Origin: Cyclobacteriaceae bacterium
GTDB taxonomy: Bacteria; Bacteroidota; Bacteroidia; Cytophagales; Cyclobacteriaceae
Direction: 5' to 3'
DNA: 5,637 nucleotides
NCBI GenBank assembly: GCA_025455445.1
Contig: JALOMN010000131.1
Coordinates: 1-5,637 of the forward strand
How positions within the stretch are numbered: the first letter of the stretch is position 1; each line of letters begins with the position of its first letter. Shown in pieces: positions 1 through 5,637 of the stretch. The notes beneath the pieces are model-generated. The model saw only the letters and a list, made by a program, of their open reading frames with translations. It was not told where the DNA came from and did not search any database. Both the position numbers and the translations under genes were made by a program.

Positions 1-1
1 A

Positions 2-1063
2 ATTTCTGAGTCTATACTCACTGATTTACTGGAAAAGAAAGTCTGGGGCATTGCCACTACACATTATTATAACCTTAAGTTATTCGCGGGCAGTCATAGA
101 GGCATCAGAAATGGAGCCATGCAGTTTAATGCTCAATTACTTGAGCCACTTTTTGTATTAGAGATTGGTAAACCAGGAAGTTCATTTGCACTTGAGATCG
201 CCCGTAAAACGGGTCTACCTGCAAAGACTTTGATGCGGGCTGAAGAAATAATAGGTAAAGAACTTACTGGACTGGAAACACTGATGAAATCGGTGGCCGA
301 TGAGAAGCAGCATGTGGAAAGAATGAAAAAAGAAATCGGGCAGAGAGAGCATAAGCTGCAGGAAACACTTTCTCACTATCAGAAGTTACTGAGTGAATTA
401 AAAGGAAAAGAAAAAGAAATCATTAATAAGGCAAAAGAAGAAGCCTCGCAATTATTGAAGGAAACTAATCGAGAAATTGAAAAGACGATACGTCACATAA
501 AAGAGAATAAAGCTGAGAAAAAGGAAACGCGAAAGGTTCGTCAGGGTTTAGAGATACTTACAACAAAAGTGCAAACACCCGCTAAACCAATAGAAAACAG
601 AAAGGAAAAAATAAGTGTTGGAGACAAAGTGCGTTTAATTGGACAAGAGGTTACAGGAACTGTGCTTTCGATGAAAGATGCTAATGCGGTAGTGCAGTTT
701 GGCGACTTGCGTTCAAATGTTAAAATAAAGCAACTCATCAGGAGCGACCAGATAGAGGTAAAGTCCATAGCGGTTAAAGCGAGATCACTTGGTGTTGATG
801 TCATGCGAAAGCAATCTACATTTGATAATACACTGGATATTCGCGGTAAACGGGTGGAGGAGGTAATTACGGTGTTGGATCAGTTTATCGATGATGCCAT
901 TTTGTTGGGGCAATCGCAATTGAAAATAATTCATGGTAAAGGTGAAGGTGTTTTGCGCAAGGTAGTTCGTGAACATTTGAGAAAAATAAAAGAAGTTGCA
1001 TCCTTGGCGGATGAACATGCAGACCGCGGTGGTGATGGAATTACCTATGTGGTTCTGAAATAA
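2..1063 (+). CDS. mutS2: Endonuclease MutS2, C-terminal part (5' end beyond window)
   Basis: MutS2 is a MutS-family ATPase with a C-terminal Smr nuclease domain; it is linked in the literature to suppressing recombination and to rescuing collided ribosomes. The frame is open from base 2, giving 353 visible residues. The ATG at 119 is internal, because MutS family sequence continues upstream of it, including the ATTHYYNLK segment at bases 53-79. Next come the conserved GKPGSSFALEIA segment (167-202), a long charged, Lys/Glu-rich coiled-coil region (about 250-570), and a KOW-like segment starting VGDKVRLIG (about 617-740). Last is the Smr domain, with LDIRG at 833-847 and HGKGEG at 932-949, both motifs intact. 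The Walker A and B motifs and the N-terminal half lie left of the window. The stop codon is the first part of the terminator that follows. It converges on accC and is probably not functionally tied to it. The family call is secure. Confidence 0.95.
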   Translation: MSESILTDLLEKKVWGIATTHYYNLKLFAGSHRGIRNGAMQFNAQLLEPLFVLEIGKPGSSFALEIARKTGLPAKTLMRAEEIIGKELTGLETLMKSVADEKQHVERMKKEIGQREHKLQETLSHYQKLLSELKGKEKEIINKAKEEASQLLKETNREIEKTIRHIKENKAEKKETRKVRQGLEILTTKVQTPAKPIENRKEKISVGDKVRLIGQEVTGTVLSMKDANAVVQFGDLRSNVKIKQLIRSDQIEVKSIAVKARSLGVDVMRKQSTFDNTLDIRGKRVEEVITVLDQFIDDAILLGQSQLKIIHGKGEGVLRKVVREHLRKIKEVASLADEHADRGGDGITYVVLK

Positions 1064-1090
1064 AAAACCCCTGACATCAGGGGTTTTTTA
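1061..1090. terminator. Bidirectional intrinsic terminator between mutS2 and accC
   Basis: A perfect inverted repeat has arms 1061-1073 and 1078-1090 and a 4-base loop at 1074-1077. The core is CCCCTG/CAGGGG, flanked by six A on the left and six T on the right. Either strand therefore gives a GC-rich hairpin followed by a U run. It lies between two convergent genes and overlaps the mutS2 stop codon, so it most likely ends both the mutS2 transcript and the long fabH-efp-accB-accC transcript, whose last stop is 23 bp away. Confidence 0.93.
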
Positions 1091-1112
1091 TTTAATTGAA
1101 ATTGAATGTTGA

Positions 1113-2462
1113 TTATTTCAAATCAGAGAAATCAAACGAAGTTTCTAAAAACTTTGTAGTGAATTTACCAGAGCGAAATACCGGATTGTCCATCAATTTA
1201 AGGTGAAATGGAATTGTGGTTTTAACTCCTTCAATTATAAACTCGCTTAGCGCACGTTTCATGCGGGTGATTACTTCATCTCTCGATTGTCCGGTCACAA
1301 TTAGTTTACCAATCATTGAATCATAATTGGGTGGTATTGTATAGCCAGCATACACGTGGCTGTCTACGCGCACGCCATGGCCTCCGGGCTTGTGCAGATT
1401 GATAATCTTACCCGGGCTTGGTCTGAAGCCATTGGCAGGATCTTCTGCATTGATGCGGCATTCCATGGCGAACAAATTCGGATAATAGTTCGTGCCAGAA
1501 ATAGGCACACCTGCTGCTACCTTGATTTGTTCTTTGATAAGATCGTAGTTCGTTACTTCTTCGGTAATCGGGTGCTCTACCTGGATACGGGTATTCATTT
1601 CCATAAAATAGAAGTCACCATGTTTATCAACCAGAAACTCAATAGTGCCTGCACCTTCGTAGTTAATGGCCTTAGCGCCTTTAATTGCAGCTTCACCCAT
1701 ACGTTCACGCAATTCCTGTGTCACAATAGGTGATGGCGTTTCTTCCACCAGTTTTTGGTGTCTGCGTTGAACAGAGCAGTCGCGTTCTGAAAGATGGCAA
1801 ACCTTTCCATACTGGTCACCCACAATCTGAATTTCGATATGCCTTGGTTCTTCAACGAATTTTTCGAGGTATAATCCGTCATTTCCGAAAGCAGCTGCAG
1901 ATTCACGTTTTGCGTCATCCCAGGCTTTCTTAAATTCCGATTCATCGTTGATGATTCGCATTCCTTTTCCTCCGCCACCAGCAGTTGCTTTCACGATTAC
2001 AGGATACTTAATCTCTTTTGCGATTTTCATTCCCTGTTCCATCGTTTCTAAGAGACCATCCGAGCCGGGTATGCAAGGCACGCCTGCTTTTTTCATGGTG
2101 TCTTTCGCGGTGGCTTTATCACCCATCAATCTTATCATTTCAGGTGTGGGGCCGATGAATTTTATTCCATACTCATGACATACTGCTGAGAACTCTGCAT
2201 TCTCTGAAAGAAATCCATATCCGGGATGAATTGCATCTGCATTGGTGATTTCAGCAGCCGAAATTATACGAGGAATATTCAGGTATGATTCTTTGCTTGG
2301 GGCAGCACCAATACACACAGCTTCATCAGCAAAGCGCACATGAAGACTTTCACGATCAGCCGTAGAGTAAACTGCTACCGTTTTGATGTCCATCTCCTTG
2401 CAGGTGCGGATCACTCTAAGAGCAATTTCACCGCGGTTCGCAATTAATATCTTTTTAAACAT
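1113..2462 (-). CDS. accC: Acetyl-CoA carboxylase, biotin carboxylase subunit
   Basis: AccC uses ATP and bicarbonate to carboxylate the biotin carried on AccB, the first half-reaction of acetyl-CoA carboxylase in the cytoplasm. The protein is 449 residues, the same length as the E. coli enzyme. In order it shows the N-terminal biotin carboxylase domain starting [19 protein letters not shown], with [10 protein letters not shown] at 79-88. The ATP-grasp domain follows with K116, K158, the glycine loop GGGGKG at 162-167, H208, K237, E275, E288, N290, R292 and the QVEH motif at 294-297. R336 in the ECRINAEDP segment corresponds to the catalytic arginine R338 of E. coli. No expected active-site residue is missing. 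The sequence ends after the biotin carboxylase C-terminal domain, so there is no fused biotinyl domain; AccB is separate and immediately upstream. The ATG is preceded by AT-rich sequence without a Shine-Dalgarno motif. It is the last gene of the minus-strand cluster. The carboxyltransferase subunits are not in this window. Related pyruvate or propionyl-CoA carboxylase subunits are less likely given the accB neighbour. Confidence 0.97.
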   Translation of the reverse strand: MFKKILIANRGEIALRVIRTCKEMDIKTVAVYSTADRESLHVRFADEAVCIGAAPSKESYLNIPRIISAAEITNADAIHPGYGFLSENAEFSAVCHEYGIKFIGPTPEMIRLMGDKATAKDTMKKAGVPCIPGSDGLLETMEQGMKIAKEIKYPVIVKATAGGGGKGMRIINDESEFKKAWDDAKRESAAAFGNDGLYLEKFVEEPRHIEIQIVGDQYGKVCHLSERDCSVQRRHQKLVEETPSPIVTQELRERMGEAAIKGAKAINYEGAGTIEFLVDKHGDFYFMEMNTRIQVEHPITEEVTNYDLIKEQIKVAAGVPISGTNYYPNLFAMECRINAEDPANGFRPSPGKIINLHKPGGHGVRVDSHVYAGYTIPPNYDSMIGKLIVTGQSRDEVITRMKRALSEFIIEGVKTTIPFHLKLMDNPVFRSGKFTTKFLETSFDFSDLK

Positions 2463-2486
2463 AAAATTATTTCTGGATTAAAATTA

Positions 2487-2538
2487 AAATTCAAGATTTA
2501 ACCTAAGCCTTCAGACTTAAAAGTTTAATCCTGAATTT
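2487..2538 (-). other. Nested RNA hairpin in the accB-accC spacer
   Basis: The 86-bp gap between accB and accC holds two nested inverted repeats. The outer arms are 2487-2498 and 2527-2538 (12 bp). The inner arms are 2504-2509 and 2514-2519 (6 bp around a 4-base loop), extendable by two G.U pairs to 2502/2521. In minus-strand RNA the imperfect positions form G.U pairs (2531 with 2494, 2515 with 2508, 2520 with 2503, 2521 with 2502); in plus-strand RNA the same positions would be A-C mismatches. This points to a structure in the accB-accC transcript. There is no clean U run after it, only a mixed T/A stretch, so I do not call it a terminator. It may act in processing, stability or accC translation; the function is unknown. 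Confidence 0.5.
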
Positions 2539-2548
2539 GATTCATGAA

Positions 2549-3124
2549 CTAATCAGGTTCAACTACAAACAACACCTGATCATATTCTACGGGTGATGCA
2601 TTTTCTACCATTACTTTTACGATTGTACCAGAAACATCAGATTCAATCTCATTGAATAATTTCATGGCTTCAATAATGCACACTGTTTGTCCTTTGGTGA
2701 TTTTATCACCAACTGAAACAAACGGAGGTGAGTCTGGATTGGCAGTACGATAAAATGTGCCAATCATTGGAGATTTTACTTCCACCGTATTGCTTGCCAC
2801 GGTTGCTACTTTTTCAGGCTTTGGCGCAGCAGGTGCTGGAGCTACTGCTGCCGGAGCCACAGGGGCAGGTGCAACGGGCATAGGTGCAGCCATTACCTGC
2901 GCTGAAGATTTTAATACTTTTTGATCGGGTTCGCGCTTGACATGAAGTTTGAGTTCTTTGGTTTCTATATCAACTTCATTCAATCCTGTTTGCGCAATAA
3001 AGTCGATCAGGTCCCTGATTTCGGAAGTTTTCATTTCAGTTGTTTTTTTAGGTTCATTAGAGAGGCTGGTTTGGCTTCCGGTTTTACCGTTACCTTTTGC
3101 AGCAGTAGGTTTTTTAGAGGCCAT
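2549..3124 (-). CDS. accB: Acetyl-CoA carboxylase, biotin carboxyl carrier protein
   Basis: AccB (BCCP) carries covalently bound biotin between the biotin carboxylase (AccC) and the carboxyltransferase, which makes malonyl-CoA. The 191-residue reading has a Lys/Ser/Thr-rich N-terminal stretch (1-30), then the usual N-terminal helix region (MKTSEIRDLIDFIAQTGLNE, 31-50), a long Ala/Pro-rich linker (about 78-103) and the biotinyl domain (about 112-190). The biotinylation motif EAMK is at 152-155, with K155 the expected biotin-bearing lysine, preceded by SPMIGTFYR at 118-126. The chosen ATG lies only 5 bp after the efp stop, which suggests coupled translation. An alternative start is M31 (ATG complement at 3032-3034), where resemblance to ordinary AccB begins. 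Neither start has a Shine-Dalgarno motif. The product call is firm and the start is not. Confidence 0.95.
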   Translation of the reverse strand: MASKKPTAAKGNGKTGSQTSLSNEPKKTTEMKTSEIRDLIDFIAQTGLNEVDIETKELKLHVKREPDQKVLKSSAQVMAAPMPVAPAPVAPAAVAPAPAAPKPEKVATVASNTVEVKSPMIGTFYRTANPDSPPFVSVGDKITKGQTVCIIEAMKLFNEIESDVSGTIVKVMVENASPVEYDQVLFVVEPD

Positions 3125-3129
3125 GATTA

Positions 3130-3693
3130 TTATTTAACACGTTCTACATATTCTCCGGTGCTGGTCTTTATTTTGATGTTATCACCGGTATTTACGAAAA
3201 GAGGAACCCGAATCTCTGCGCCAGTTTCAATTGTGGCTGCCTTCAAAGTACGGGTTGCAGTATCACCTTGCACACCAGGTTCAGTATAGGTTACATTCAC
3301 AATAACATGTGCAGGTGCTTCGGCAGTTATTGGTGTGGTGCCATTTTCAAAGGCAATAAGAAGCGTAACTCCTTCCTTTATGTAATTCACGGAATCACCA
3401 AGAAGTACTTTGTCGATATATACTTGTTCAAAAGTGTCATTATCCATGCACACCAGGCTATCACCATCCTGATAAAGGTATTGATATTCTTTTGTTTCTA
3501 CTCTTAGCAAATCAACACTATCACCAGGGCGAAAACGATTTTCAACAATTTTTCCGTTGCGCACGTTTCTCATTTTTATCTGATAGAATGCACGTAAGTT
3601 GCCGGGTGTACGGTGTTGAAGTTCTTCTACTTGAACCACTTCACCATTGTAACGAATGAAATTTCCTTTACTTAAATCAGAAACTGTAGCCAT
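3130..3693 (-). CDS. efp: Elongation factor P
   Basis: EF-P binds the ribosome between the P and E sites and relieves stalling when consecutive prolines are made. The length of 187 residues is normal. The three-domain order is visible: KOW-like N-terminal domain (about 1-63), central OB domain (about 66-125) and C-terminal OB domain (about 130-186). The last contains TYTEPGVQGDTAT (135-147) and the family signature region, with TGAEIRVPLF at 157-166. The tip loop of domain I reads HRTPGNLRAFYQ (27-38), so N32 occupies the position of the lysine modified in E. coli (K34 in PGKGQ) or the arginine that is rhamnosylated in Pseudomonas. No lysine is present in this loop. This suggests an EF-P that works without those known modifications. 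The ATG follows an AT-rich 62-bp gap after fabH, and the stop is 5 bp before accB. The short paralogue YeiP is less likely given the neighbours and full-length match. Confidence 0.95.
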   Translation of the reverse strand: MATVSDLSKGNFIRYNGEVVQVEELQHRTPGNLRAFYQIKMRNVRNGKIVENRFRPGDSVDLLRVETKEYQYLYQDGDSLVCMDNDTFEQVYIDKVLLGDSVNYIKEGVTLLIAFENGTTPITAEAPAHVIVNVTYTEPGVQGDTATRTLKAATIETGAEIRVPLFVNTGDNIKIKTSTGEYVERVK

Positions 3694-3755
3694 AATTTAT
3701 ACGCCTTTAATTTACAAATGAATTAATTAATTACAATTAGAATAGTGTTAATGGG

Positions 3756-4754
3756 TTATTGTGGGTTATAAGCCCACTTAACATATACTGCGCCCCATGT
3801 GAATCCGCCACCGAAGGCAGCAAGAATAAGGTTATCTCCTTTGTTTAACTGTTTTTCATAATCCCAAAGAAGTAATGGAATTGTGCCCGCAGTAGTATTA
3901 CCATAGCGTTCGATGTTCATCATTACTTTATCTTCACTTATACCCACACGGTTGGCTGTTGCATCGATAATGCGTTTGTTTGCCTGATGGGGCACGAGCC
4001 ATTTTATGTTTTCTTTTGTAAGACCATTTCGATCGGCTAACTGCGCAGAAACATCAGCCATATTGGTGACAGCAAATTTAAAAACAGCAGATCCTTCCTG
4101 ATATACATAGTGTTGTTTTGAATCAACGGTTTCATGAGAGGCAGGCATGCGGCTTCCTCCTGCCTTCATGTGCAGGTATGATTCACCACTACCGTCACTT
4201 CGCAATATTGAGTCGATCACACCTACATCTTCAGTGGTGGGTTCAAGCAAGACGCAACCAGCGCCATCGCCAAATATGATGCAGGTAGTGCGATCGGTAT
4301 AATCCAAGATAGAGGACATTTTATCACCACCTATTACCACTACTTTTTTATGTCTGCCAGATTCAATCATGCTTGCACCGGTAGCAAGTGCATAAATAAA
4401 TCCAGAACAAGCTGCACCCATATCGAAACTAAAAGCATTAGTTGCACCCACGGCAGTGGCAACAATATTGGCAGTTGCAGGAAACGTCATATCTGCAGTA
4501 ACGGTAGCGAAAATTACTGCATCAATTTCTTTTGGATCAATCCTGGTTTTAGCAAGCAATTCTTTTACTGCAGCTATACCCATTACGGAAACCCCCTGAT
4601 TTTCTCCTTTCAGAATTCTTCTTTCCTTAATGCCGGTGCGCGAGGTTATCCACTCGTCACTGGTTTCCACCATCGTTTCTAATTCTTGATTGGTGAGAAT
4701 ATATTCAGGAACATATCCCCCCACACCAGTAATTGCCGCTCTGATTTTATTCAT
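3756..4754 (-). CDS. fabH: 3-oxoacyl-[acyl-carrier-protein] synthase III (KAS III)
   Basis: FabH starts type II fatty-acid synthesis by condensing an acyl-CoA primer with malonyl-ACP. The 332-residue protein is close to normal family length and has the full thiolase-fold arrangement. C116 in AACSGF (114-119) is the nucleophile; H256 in VPHQAN (254-259) and N286 in ERYGNTTAG (282-290) complete the Cys-His-Asn triad. Other family marks are [11 protein letters not shown] (32-42), FGDGAG (161-166) and the C-terminal GGGFTWG (315-321). Primer preference (acetyl or branched chain) cannot be read from the sequence with confidence. The ATG sits 26 bp downstream of the U tract of a terminator-like hairpin, leaving little room for a separate promoter. 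Its product acts in the same pathway as the downstream accB and accC. In many bacteria plsX precedes fabH; here it is absent and rpmF is the nearest upstream gene. Confidence 0.96.
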   Translation of the reverse strand: MNKIRAAITGVGGYVPEYILTNQELETMVETSDEWITSRTGIKERRILKGENQGVSVMGIAAVKELLAKTRIDPKEIDAVIFATVTADMTFPATANIVATAVGATNAFSFDMGAACSGFIYALATGASMIESGRHKKVVVIGGDKMSSILDYTDRTTCIIFGDGAGCVLLEPTTEDVGVIDSILRSDGSGESYLHMKAGGSRMPASHETVDSKQHYVYQEGSAVFKFAVTNMADVSAQLADRNGLTKENIKWLVPHQANKRIIDATANRVGISEDKVMMNIERYGNTTAGTIPLLLWDYEKQLNKGDNLILAAFGGGFTWGAVYVKWAYNPQ

Positions 4755-4780
4755 AATTGAGTTCTTGCATTGACGATATT

Positions 4781-4816
4781 AAAAAACAAATGCCCGGCTA
4801 AATAAATTAACCGGGC
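4781..4816 (-). terminator. Intrinsic terminator or attenuator upstream of fabH
   Basis: On the minus strand a hairpin has arms 4808-4816 and 4792-4800. The core is GCCCGG/CCGGGC, followed by one U.G pair and two A-U pairs, with a 7-base loop. After one A (4791) it is followed by UUUGUUUUUU (4790-4781). The U.G pair would be an A-C mismatch on the plus strand, and only the minus side has a U run, so it acts in the cluster's own direction. It would end the DUF177-rpmF transcript, or act as a partial terminator letting some transcripts reach fabH. No clear promoter is visible between it and the fabH start. Confidence 0.8.
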
Positions 4817-4910
4817 TATAATTTATTCTTACTTAAGCGTGCTGACTGTGTTGATAACAGGCAATACGGTTAATAAAACATTTTATAAACTTGCTTGAGA
4901 TCATGGCGTA

Positions 4911-5102
4911 TTAAGCCAATACCTCCTTCTCCATTACTACATTTCCTTTGTAGTATAATTTACCTTCGTGCCAAAAGGCGCGATGGGGTAAGTGTTGTTC
5001 GCCAGTGGTAGGGCATATTGCAAATTGCTTAGCAGTAGCCTTATAATGGGTTCTTCTTTTATCTCTGCGGGTTTTCGAGGTTTTACGTTTCGGATTTGGC
5101 AT
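4911..5102 (-). CDS. rpmF: 50S ribosomal protein L32 (zinc-free form)
   Basis: L32 is a small basic protein of the large ribosomal subunit. The 63 residues start with [20 protein letters not shown], the invariant L32 N-terminus. The C-terminal half reads [15 protein letters not shown] and then a Tyr/Lys-rich tail. Only one cysteine (C30) is present, so the four-cysteine zinc ribbon of the zinc-binding form is lost; as I recall, this is normal for Bacteroidota. The gene follows the DUF177 gene by 21 bp, the usual pairing, and they are probably co-transcribed. The ATG has no Shine-Dalgarno motif. A terminator-like hairpin follows after about 95 bp. Confidence 0.97.
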   Translation of the reverse strand: MPNPKRKTSKTRRDKRRTHYKATAKQFAICPTTGEQHLPHRAFWHEGKLYYKGNVVMEKEVLA

Positions 5103-5123
5103 AACTCAAAATGTTAATCTATA

Positions 5124-5637
5124 CTACTTTAATTTTTTCAATTTCTCCCAACGCGGGTCAATTTCATTGTTGTCGTCATTATCTTCATCAGAACCGGTAG
5201 AGTAAATCATTTTCAGATTTCCTTCTTCCTCGTCTTCTTCCTGTAAATCGGGATGTATTTTCTTGATGGGTATTTCCAGTATGATAAATTCATACAGGTA
5301 TTGCCCTAAATCAAGACTGTCCTGATCACGCGTGATAACAACAATCTCATCGCTGATTTCCTGTGCTTCTTCACCATATTTAAAAATCACCTTTTTGTGA
5401 AATTTAAGTGGGTGTTGAAATGGCTCTAAACTCCTGTCGCAAACAAGGGTTACAAATCCAACTACTTCAAAATCAGCCTCAATGAACGTTTCTCTTTTGT
5501 CTAAAGTAACTTTAGCTTCAAGCTTTGCCCTGGTAATTATTTCGTTACCGTATGCTGCAAAAAATCCATCATTTATCTGAAATTCAAATTGATGGGCTTT
5601 TTTGCTTAGGCCTATAATATTGACGCTAAACTCCTTC
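5124..5637 (-). CDS. DUF177 (YceD-family) protein, start codon cut by window edge
   Basis: This family is encoded just upstream of rpmF in many bacteria and is linked to large-subunit rRNA accumulation; the exact role is not settled. The frame stays open to the right edge, giving 170 visible residues that begin KEFSVNIIGL. Base 5637 read on the minus strand is G, so the start is probably an ATG whose first two bases lie just outside, and almost the whole protein is present. A GTG at 5388-5390 can be mistaken for the start but is an internal valine. The family core is visible: CDRSLEPF (visible residues 66-73) and the YEFIILEIPI segment. The C-terminal part is very acidic (EEDEEEG and DEDNDDNNE), and the end IDPRWEKLKKLK is typical. 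The DUF177 core usually has a second cysteine near CxR; here that position is serine. The neighbour rpmF strongly supports the call. Confidence 0.9.
   Translation of the reverse strand, partial: KEFSVNIIGLSKKAHQFEFQINDGFFAAYGNEIITRAKLEAKVTLDKRETFIEADFEVVGFVTLVCDRSLEPFQHPLKFHKKVIFKYGEEAQEISDEIVVITRDQDSLDLGQYLYEFIILEIPIKKIHPDLQEEDEEEGNLKMIYSTGSDEDNDDNNEIDPRWEKLKKLK

Noticed and set aside
541..1018. Minus-strand open frames of 87 and 77 codons inside mutS2
   Set aside because: They lie antisense to a clearly conserved gene and show no recognisable domain; the mutS2 frame explains the region.
1356..2178. Open frames of 67-125 codons overlapping accC on both strands
   Set aside because: All overlap a full-length conserved accC with intact catalytic motifs, and their translations have no family features.
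3694..3755. Possible promoter for efp in the AT-rich fabH-efp gap, with TTCATTTG resembling the Bacteroidota -7 element
   Set aside because: The nearest upstream TTG is only 11 bp away instead of about 19-20, and the -7 match is imperfect; the AATTAATTAATT stretch is simple AT-rich sequence.
2921..4682. Plus-strand open frames opposite accB, efp and fabH
   Set aside because: They are antisense to conserved genes, and their products look like low-quality translations without motifs.
4871..4890. Inverted repeat ATAAAA/TTTTAT in the rpmF-fabH gap
   Set aside because: The two arms are separated by only two bases, so the hairpin would be strained, and the region is pure A/T and likely fortuitous.
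4755..4910. Possible remnant of plsX between rpmF and fabH
   Set aside because: No stretch in any frame resembles PlsX, and as I recall some Bacteroidota have rpmF directly before fabH, so loss within this lineage cannot be claimed.
4908..4922. Five-bp inverted repeat (GTATT/AATAC) across the rpmF stop codon
   Set aside because: Too short and AT-rich to be distinguished from chance, with no U run after it.
4911..5102. Loss of L32 zinc-ribbon cysteines as a sign of a broken gene
   Set aside because: The zinc-free sequence is typical of Bacteroidota L32 as I recall it, and the frame is intact.

Overview
This window looks like core chromosome from a member of the Bacteroidota. The reasons are that ribosomal protein L32 is of the zinc-free Bacteroidota type (CPTTGE followed by LPHRAFW), the starts lack clear Shine-Dalgarno motifs and have A/T-rich upstream regions, base composition is moderately AT-rich, and EF-P, FabH and AccB/AccC resemble Bacteroidota homologues as far as I recall them. 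I cannot fix the family or genus. I see no mobile element, CRISPR array, rRNA or tRNA.

Layout. On the + strand, the 3' part of mutS2 enters from the left edge and ends at 1063. A perfect 13-bp inverted repeat at 1061-1090 follows and can terminate transcription in both directions. It sits between mutS2 and the convergent minus-strand cluster. Read in its own direction, right to left, that cluster is: a DUF177/YceD-family gene (missing only its first bases at the right edge), rpmF (L32), a 156-bp gap with a terminator-like hairpin, fabH, efp, accB and accC. The spacers between successive genes are 21, 156, 62, 5 and 86 bp.

The cluster links ribosome function with the start of fatty-acid synthesis. 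DUF177 and rpmF are a classic pair next to fatty-acid genes. FabH makes the first condensation, and AccB plus AccC form the biotin half of acetyl-CoA carboxylase, which supplies malonyl-CoA. EF-P, which relieves ribosome stalling at proline runs, sits between them and is only 5 bp from accB. The carboxyltransferase genes (accA/accD) and plsX are not in the window.

No previously undescribed system is evident; the content is mostly conserved housekeeping. The points worth a second look are an EF-P whose usual lysine/arginine tip residue is asparagine, a nested hairpin between accB and accC whose G.U pairs fit only the minus-strand RNA, a terminator-like hairpin with a 23-codon ORF inside the rpmF-fabH gap, and a 30-residue extension at the AccB N-terminus whose start is uncertain.
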